In this document: positions 14,644-17,690 of the stretch, piece by piece
Layout: each line of letters opens with the position of its first letter
Position numbering within the stretch: position 1 is the first letter of the stretch
From: an uncultured Eubacteriales bacterium
Lineage (GTDB): Bacteria; Bacillota; Clostridia; Christensenellales; Aristaeellaceae
Direction: 5' to 3'
Length of the DNA stretch: 17,690 nucleotides
Assembly: GCA_900540045.1 (NCBI GenBank)
Contig: UQEF01000063.1
Location: forward strand, 1-17,690
Notes under the pieces: generated by a model
Databases searched by the model: none
What the model saw: the letters and a program-made list of their open reading frames with translations, nothing else
Told to the model about the DNA's origin: nothing
Made by a program: the position numbers and the translations under genes

Positions 14644-15171
14644 ATGGCGAAAAGCAAGGGAGTGCGCGGCGCGGGCCAGTCTGCCGTGGGAGAAGTGGAG
14701 CGGCGCGCACGCGCTGTAGCTGAAGAAATGAACCTGGAGCTGGTGGAGGTCACGCTGCAAAAGGAAAGCCGCGGCAAGTGCCTGTGCGTGTACGTGGATA
14801 AGGAAGGCGGCCTGTCGCTGGACGACTGCGAACGCTACCACAAGCGCCTTCAGCCCATGCTGGAAGACGTCGATTACGACATCATGGAGGTATCCAGCCC
14901 CGGCGCGGACCGCCCTGTGAAAACCCGGCGCGATTTTGAAAAACACAGGGGAGAGCTGGTGGAGGTAAGGCTCTTTGCTGCGCGCGACGGCGCAAAGGCG
15001 TTTCGTGGACTGCTGACCGCCATGGACGACGCCACCGTGACCATCACCGGCGAGACGGAGCAGCCGCTGGTGTTCCAGCGGCGGGAGGTGGCGGTGGTCA
15101 AGCCCGTCATCGAGCTGGATGAGGATGATTTTGCCGACGTTGAGTTTGACGCCTTGAATGACGAAGAATAG
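14644..15171 (+). CDS. rimP: Ribosome maturation factor RimP
   Basis: 175 residues, cytosolic. It assists maturation of the 30S subunit, chiefly assembly of the 3' domain of 16S rRNA. The N-terminal domain (about 15-95) shows LELVEVTLQKES, LCVYVDKEGGLSLDDCERYHKRL and the diagnostic YDIMEVSSPGADRPVKTRRDFEKH. The SH3-like C-terminal domain follows to about 155, and the last 20 residues are acidic. Length is a little above the usual 150-160. The ribosome binding site TAGGAAGG is close to the ATG. It is the first gene of the operon and lies 18 nt before nusA. Confidence 0.95.
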   Translation: MAKSKGVRGAGQSAVGEVERRARAVAEEMNLELVEVTLQKESRGKCLCVYVDKEGGLSLDDCERYHKRLQPMLEDVDYDIMEVSSPGADRPVKTRRDFEKHRGELVEVRLFAARDGAKAFRGLLTAMDDATVTITGETEQPLVFQRREVAVVKPVIELDEDDFADVEFDALNDEE

Positions 15172-15189
15172 AGAAAGCAGGGGAAAACC

Positions 15190-16443
15190 ATGAGATCGAC
15201 CAAAAAGAACCAGCAAAGCGGCGGCCAGGCGGAGATTATCGCGGCGGTCAAGGCGTTGGCCAGCGAAAAGGATATCAGCGAAGAGATGCTCTACAACGCC
15301 ATTGAGGAAGCCCTCAAGGCGGCCTACAAGAAAAACGTCTCCCGCGAGGAAAATGCACCCACCAACCTGAGCGTTACCCTGGATCGCACCACCGGCGTGG
15401 CCCAGGTATTCGCCCGCAAGACCATCACGGATGAGGTGGAGGACCCCGCCAATCAGATCTCTCTGGAGGACGCGCTGAAAATCCGTTCCGACTATCGCAT
15501 GGGCGATATCGCCGAAATCGACGTGACCCCCACGGGTTTTCTGCGCACCGCGGCACAGACGGCCAAGCAGGTGATCATGCAGCGCATCCGCGAGGCGGAG
15601 CAGGGCAAGATCTACGACGAATATTCCGAAAAGGAAAATGAGATCCTTACCGCCATCGTCCAGCGCGTGGAGCCCAAGGGCGTGTATGTGGAACTGGGAC
15701 GCACCGAGGGCATTTTGCCCGACAGCGAGTGGATGCCCGGAGAGGAATACCACATTGACGACCATATCAAGGTCTATGTACTGGAGGTCAACCGCACCGG
15801 ACGCGAAATGCTGCGCGGCCCGCAGGTGCGCGTCAGCCGCATCCATCCCGGTCTGGTGAAGCGTCTCTTTGAGATGGAGGTGCCGGAAATCGCCGCGGGC
15901 GTGGTGCAGATCAAGTCCATCGCACGCGAGGCCGGCAGCCGCACCAAGATGGCCGTACACTCCACCGAGGTAACCATCGATCCCGTGGGCGCCTGCGTGG
16001 GCCCGCGCGGCAACCGCGTGGAAAAGGTCGTCGCCGAGCTGAAGAACGAGAAGATCGACATCATCAAGTGGTCGCCGGACCCGGCGGAGTTTATCGCCAA
16101 TGCGCTCAATCCCGCGCACGTGCTGAGCGTCTTTGTGGCGGAAAACGAAAAGGCCTGCCGCGTGGTCGTGCCTGACAACCAGCTCAGCCTGGCCATCGGC
16201 AAGGAGGGGCAGAACGCCCGCCTGGCCGCCAAGCTCACCGGCTGGCGCATCGACATCAAGAGCCAGAGCCAGGCTGCTCAGATGTTCGACATGGCGATGG
16301 ACGAACCCGCGCCCGAGGAGCCCATGGGCTTCCAGGCTTACTACGAAGAGCCCGCGCCCCTGGAGGAGCTGCGCCAGTCCGGCCTGCCGGAGCTGCGCGA
16401 TATTCCCCTGGATACGGACCCCGACGAGGACGACACCCTCTGA
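15190..16443 (+). CDS. nusA: Transcription termination/antitermination factor NusA
   Basis: 417 residues. It binds RNA polymerase and nascent RNA and influences pausing and hairpin termination. The N-terminal polymerase-binding domain is about 12-140. The S1 domain is about 148-210 (ILTAIVQRVEPKGVYVELG). It is followed by GPQVRVSRIHPGLVKRLFE, KH1 with GPRG at 271-274, and KH2 with GKEG at 337-340 in AIGKEGQNARLAAKLTGW. The tail from about 365 is acidic and lacks the AR repeats of proteobacterial NusA, as in other Firmicutes, though slightly longer than in Bacillus. The binding site AGGGG precedes the ATG. Spacing to rimP (18 nt) and ylxR (36 nt) supports one transcript. Confidence 0.98.
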   Translation: MRSTKKNQQSGGQAEIIAAVKALASEKDISEEMLYNAIEEALKAAYKKNVSREENAPTNLSVTLDRTTGVAQVFARKTITDEVEDPANQISLEDALKIRSDYRMGDIAEIDVTPTGFLRTAAQTAKQVIMQRIREAEQGKIYDEYSEKENEILTAIVQRVEPKGVYVELGRTEGILPDSEWMPGEEYHIDDHIKVYVLEVNRTGREMLRGPQVRVSRIHPGLVKRLFEMEVPEIAAGVVQIKSIAREAGSRTKMAVHSTEVTIDPVGACVGPRGNRVEKVVAELKNEKIDIIKWSPDPAEFIANALNPAHVLSVFVAENEKACRVVVPDNQLSLAIGKEGQNARLAAKLTGWRIDIKSQSQAAQMFDMAMDEPAPEEPMGFQAYYEEPAPLEELRQSGLPELRDIPLDTDPDEDDTL

Positions 16444-16479
16444 TGCCCGGCCCGTCTCATACAGAAGGAGTTGTGAACC

Positions 16480-16776
16480 GTGCCGCCAAAGCCGCGTAAG
16501 TTTCCCATGCGCATGTGCGTAGGCTGCCGCGAAATGAAGCCCAAAAAGGAGCTTCTGCGCGTGGTGCGATCGCCGGAGGGGCTGGTCAGCCTGGACCCCA
16601 CAGGCAAAAAGCCCGGCCGTGGCGCATATTGTTGTTATAACGCGGAATGCCTGCGCCGGGCCCTCAGGCAGGGTCAGCTGGACCGCCAGCTGGAGGTCAG
16701 GCTGGGAGAAGAGGTCAACGCGCAGCTGACGCAAACCATGCAACAGCTGCTGGCAAGCCGGGAGGCGCAGCCGTGA
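16480..16776 (+). CDS. ylxR: YlxR family RNA-binding protein (RnpM)
   Basis: 98 residues starting with GTG at 16480, with AAGGAG 9 nt upstream. Family signatures are visible: PMRMCVGCREMKPKKELLRV (C13, C16), then GKKPGRGAYCC (residues 42-52) and C57-L. YlxR is a small basic RNA-binding protein in the nusA-infB operon; recent work in Bacillus links it to RNase P modulation under the name RnpM. The stop TGA overlaps the ylxQ GTG start. The C-terminal tail is longer than the shortest family members. Confidence 0.93.
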   Translation: MPPKPRKFPMRMCVGCREMKPKKELLRVVRSPEGLVSLDPTGKKPGRGAYCCYNAECLRRALRQGQLDRQLEVRLGEEVNAQLTQTMQQLLASREAQP

Positions 16777-17096
16777 ACCATGAGATCGAAAGCCGCGTAA
16801 CTTCCTTTCTGGGGCTGTGCCTGCGCGCCGGGCGGCTCACCACCGGGCAGGAGGCCTGCGTGGAGCTGATCCGCCGGGGCGGGGCGGCGCTGGCCCTGGT
16901 GGACGGGGGCGCGTCTGCCAACACGCTCAAGCGTCTGTCGGACGCATGCCGCAGCCATGATACGCCGCTCTATGCACTGTCGCCCGGCGCGCTGGGGCAT
17001 AGCATCGGAAAGCCTTCCCGCATGACCGTAGCGGTCGCGCCGGACGGCATGGCGGACAGGCTGCTGGAAATGCTCAGGGACCAACCCCGCCTGTGA
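16773..17096 (+). CDS. ylxQ: YlxQ family L7Ae-like ribosomal/RNA-binding protein
   Basis: 107 residues starting at GTG 16773, which overlaps the ylxR stop as GTGA, with GGGAGG 7 nt upstream. The frame is open further upstream within ylxR, but the start of homology (SRVTSFLGLCLRAGRLTTG) and the binding site fix the start. The L7Ae/L30e/Gadd45 fold is suggested by LGLCLRAGRLTTGQEACVEL, then ALALVDGGASANTLKRLSDAC and the GHSIGKPSRMTVAVAPDGMAD segment near the end. The family binds kink-turn-like RNA; its exact role is unclear. A nearby ATG at 16779 is out of frame. Confidence 0.9.
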   Translation: MNHEIESRVTSFLGLCLRAGRLTTGQEACVELIRRGGAALALVDGGASANTLKRLSDACRSHDTPLYALSPGALGHSIGKPSRMTVAVAPDGMADRLLEMLRDQPRL

Positions 17097-17179
17097 GGCG
17101 GAAACGATCGAGCGGCAATCCCTTTGGCCGCCGGTCCAATACATTGCAAGATTATGCGGGGGTGCAAGCGGTACAATGA
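17093..17179 (+). CDS. Possible 28-residue linker ORF between ylxQ and infB
   Basis: GTG at 17093 overlaps the ylxQ stop (GTGA) and the frame ends in TGA at 17177-17179, which overlaps the infB ATG (ATGA). The product would be a basic peptide, VRRKRSSGNPFGRRSNTLQD followed by YAGVQAVQ. No good ribosome binding site precedes either this GTG or infB (only AGGGA 12 nt before the GTG, and a G-rich stretch 12 nt before infB), which makes translational coupling through this frame attractive. It may instead be chance in a short gap. Confidence 0.3.
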   Translation: MRRKRSSGNPFGRRSNTLQDYAGVQAVQ

Positions 17180-17690
17180 CCAAAGTGAAACTCAAGGATG
17201 CCACCAAGGAGCTGCTCAAGGGCGCGGAGGATATGCTGGGCAGCGTGTCCACCATGCGCAAAAGCGCAGATGAGCTGGCGCAAGCCGCCCGGAAGCTGGA
17301 AAATCAGTTTCTCCGGCAGGAGGAGCAGCGCCGCGCGGAGGAGAAGCAGGCCGAGCAGCAGCGCCTGTTGAGCCAGCACGCCAAGGCATATACCATGCCC
17401 GATATGGACGAGGCCGAGGAGGCGCCCAAGGTGGAAGCAAAAGCGGAAGTCAAGCCCGTGGCACCCAAGGAAGAAGTCAAGCCTGCCCCGGTGGCGGAGA
17501 ACAAGCCGGCGCCTGCCAAGCCGGCGGAAACACCCGCGGCGGCACAGCCCGCGGCGCCGACCGCACCCAAGCCGGCTTCGGGGACGGCGCGTCCGGCTTC
17601 GCAGCCCACGCAGGCTTCAGCGGCCCCCGCCGCAGCGCGCCCGGCTTCACAGCCTGCGCAGGCCTCGGCGACCCCTGCCGCGGCACGCCC
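17176..17690 (+). CDS. infB: Translation initiation factor IF-2, N-terminal part (cut by window edge)
   Basis: At least 171 residues are present and the frame is open at the right edge. The assignment rests mostly on position after ylxQ, and on the composition typical of IF-2 N-terminal regions: a Lys/Glu-rich helical start (MTKVKLKDATKELLKGAED), a coiled-coil-like stretch at about 30-75 rich in Gln, Glu and Arg, then a long Ala/Pro-rich linker. The GTPase domain would lie beyond the window. The usual IF2_N pattern (V.ELAKEL) is not obvious; KDATKELLKGAEDML may be a diverged form. A 16-residue unit RPASQPTQASAAPAAA is repeated from residue 139. Confidence 0.75.
   Translation, partial: MTKVKLKDATKELLKGAEDMLGSVSTMRKSADELAQAARKLENQFLRQEEQRRAEEKQAEQQRLLSQHAKAYTMPDMDEAEEAPKVEAKAEVKPVAPKEEVKPAPVAENKPAPAKPAETPAAAQPAAPTAPKPASGTARPASQPTQASAAPAAARPASQPAQASATPAAAR
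17590..17690 (+). repeat. 48-bp tandem repeat in the infB linker
   Basis: Units at 17590-17637 and 17638-17685 encode RPASQPTQASAAPAAA and RPASQPAQASATPAAA, and the first bases of a third unit are cut by the window edge. Third-position differences show the copies are not identical. They lengthen the flexible linker before the expected GTPase core. Confidence 0.85.

Noticed and set aside
14364..14723. 119-codon plus-strand ORF in the rimP leader
   Set aside because: It begins inside the -10 region, overlaps rimP in another frame and has no binding site or recognisable features.
14470..16743. 757-codon minus-strand ORF over rimP and nusA
   Set aside because: Antisense shadow of rimP, nusA and ylxR; no promoter, no domain.

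Overview
This is a GC-rich, gene-dense bacterial chromosome segment. The most likely source is a high-GC member of the Clostridia (Bacillota). The grounds are strong GGAGG ribosome binding sites, a short HisG paired with HisZ, a PHP-type histidinol phosphatase, a long-form HPF, a class B sortase with Gram-positive surface domains, and the rimP-nusA-ylxR-ylxQ-infB gene order. I cannot name a genus from sequence alone.

Region 1 (about 1-8510, minus strand) is a complete histidine operon, read from right to left as hisZ-G-D-C-B-H-A-F-IE-hisK. One sigma-A-like promoter (TTGACT-17-TATACT) drives it and the 5' UTR is only about 20 nt. All nine gene junctions overlap by 4 to 11 nt. Together the genes encode every step from PRPP and ATP to histidine. 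A hairpin near the left edge lies just after what may be the last codons of an unknown plus-strand gene.

Region 2 (8576-9669) holds hpf (ribosome hibernation factor, minus strand, with a clear terminator) and a 484-nt divergent intergenic region.

Region 3 (9670-13100, plus strand) is the most unusual locus: a 1123-residue exported protein. In order it has a signal peptide, two Cys/His/Trp-containing repeats, a 17-copy DPNAG low-complexity stalk, four DUF11-like domains, a pilin-like domain with candidate isopeptide residues, an IPKTG sortase motif and a complete class B sortase domain. Substrate motif and transpeptidase are therefore in one polypeptide, and neither a wall-sorting transmembrane tail nor a separate sortase membrane anchor is visible. 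A bidirectional terminator follows.

Region 4 (13110-14295, minus strand) has tRNA-Lys(CUU) with a near-ideal promoter, and a PflX-like radical SAM protein with its own promoter.

Region 5 (14345 to the right edge, plus strand) is the rimP-nusA-ylxR-ylxQ-infB operon for ribosome maturation, transcription elongation and translation initiation. It follows a structured leader of about 264 nt that contains a chain of overlapping stems ending in a terminator-like hairpin. A 28-codon ORF exactly bridges ylxQ and infB through stop/start overlaps. infB runs off the right edge.
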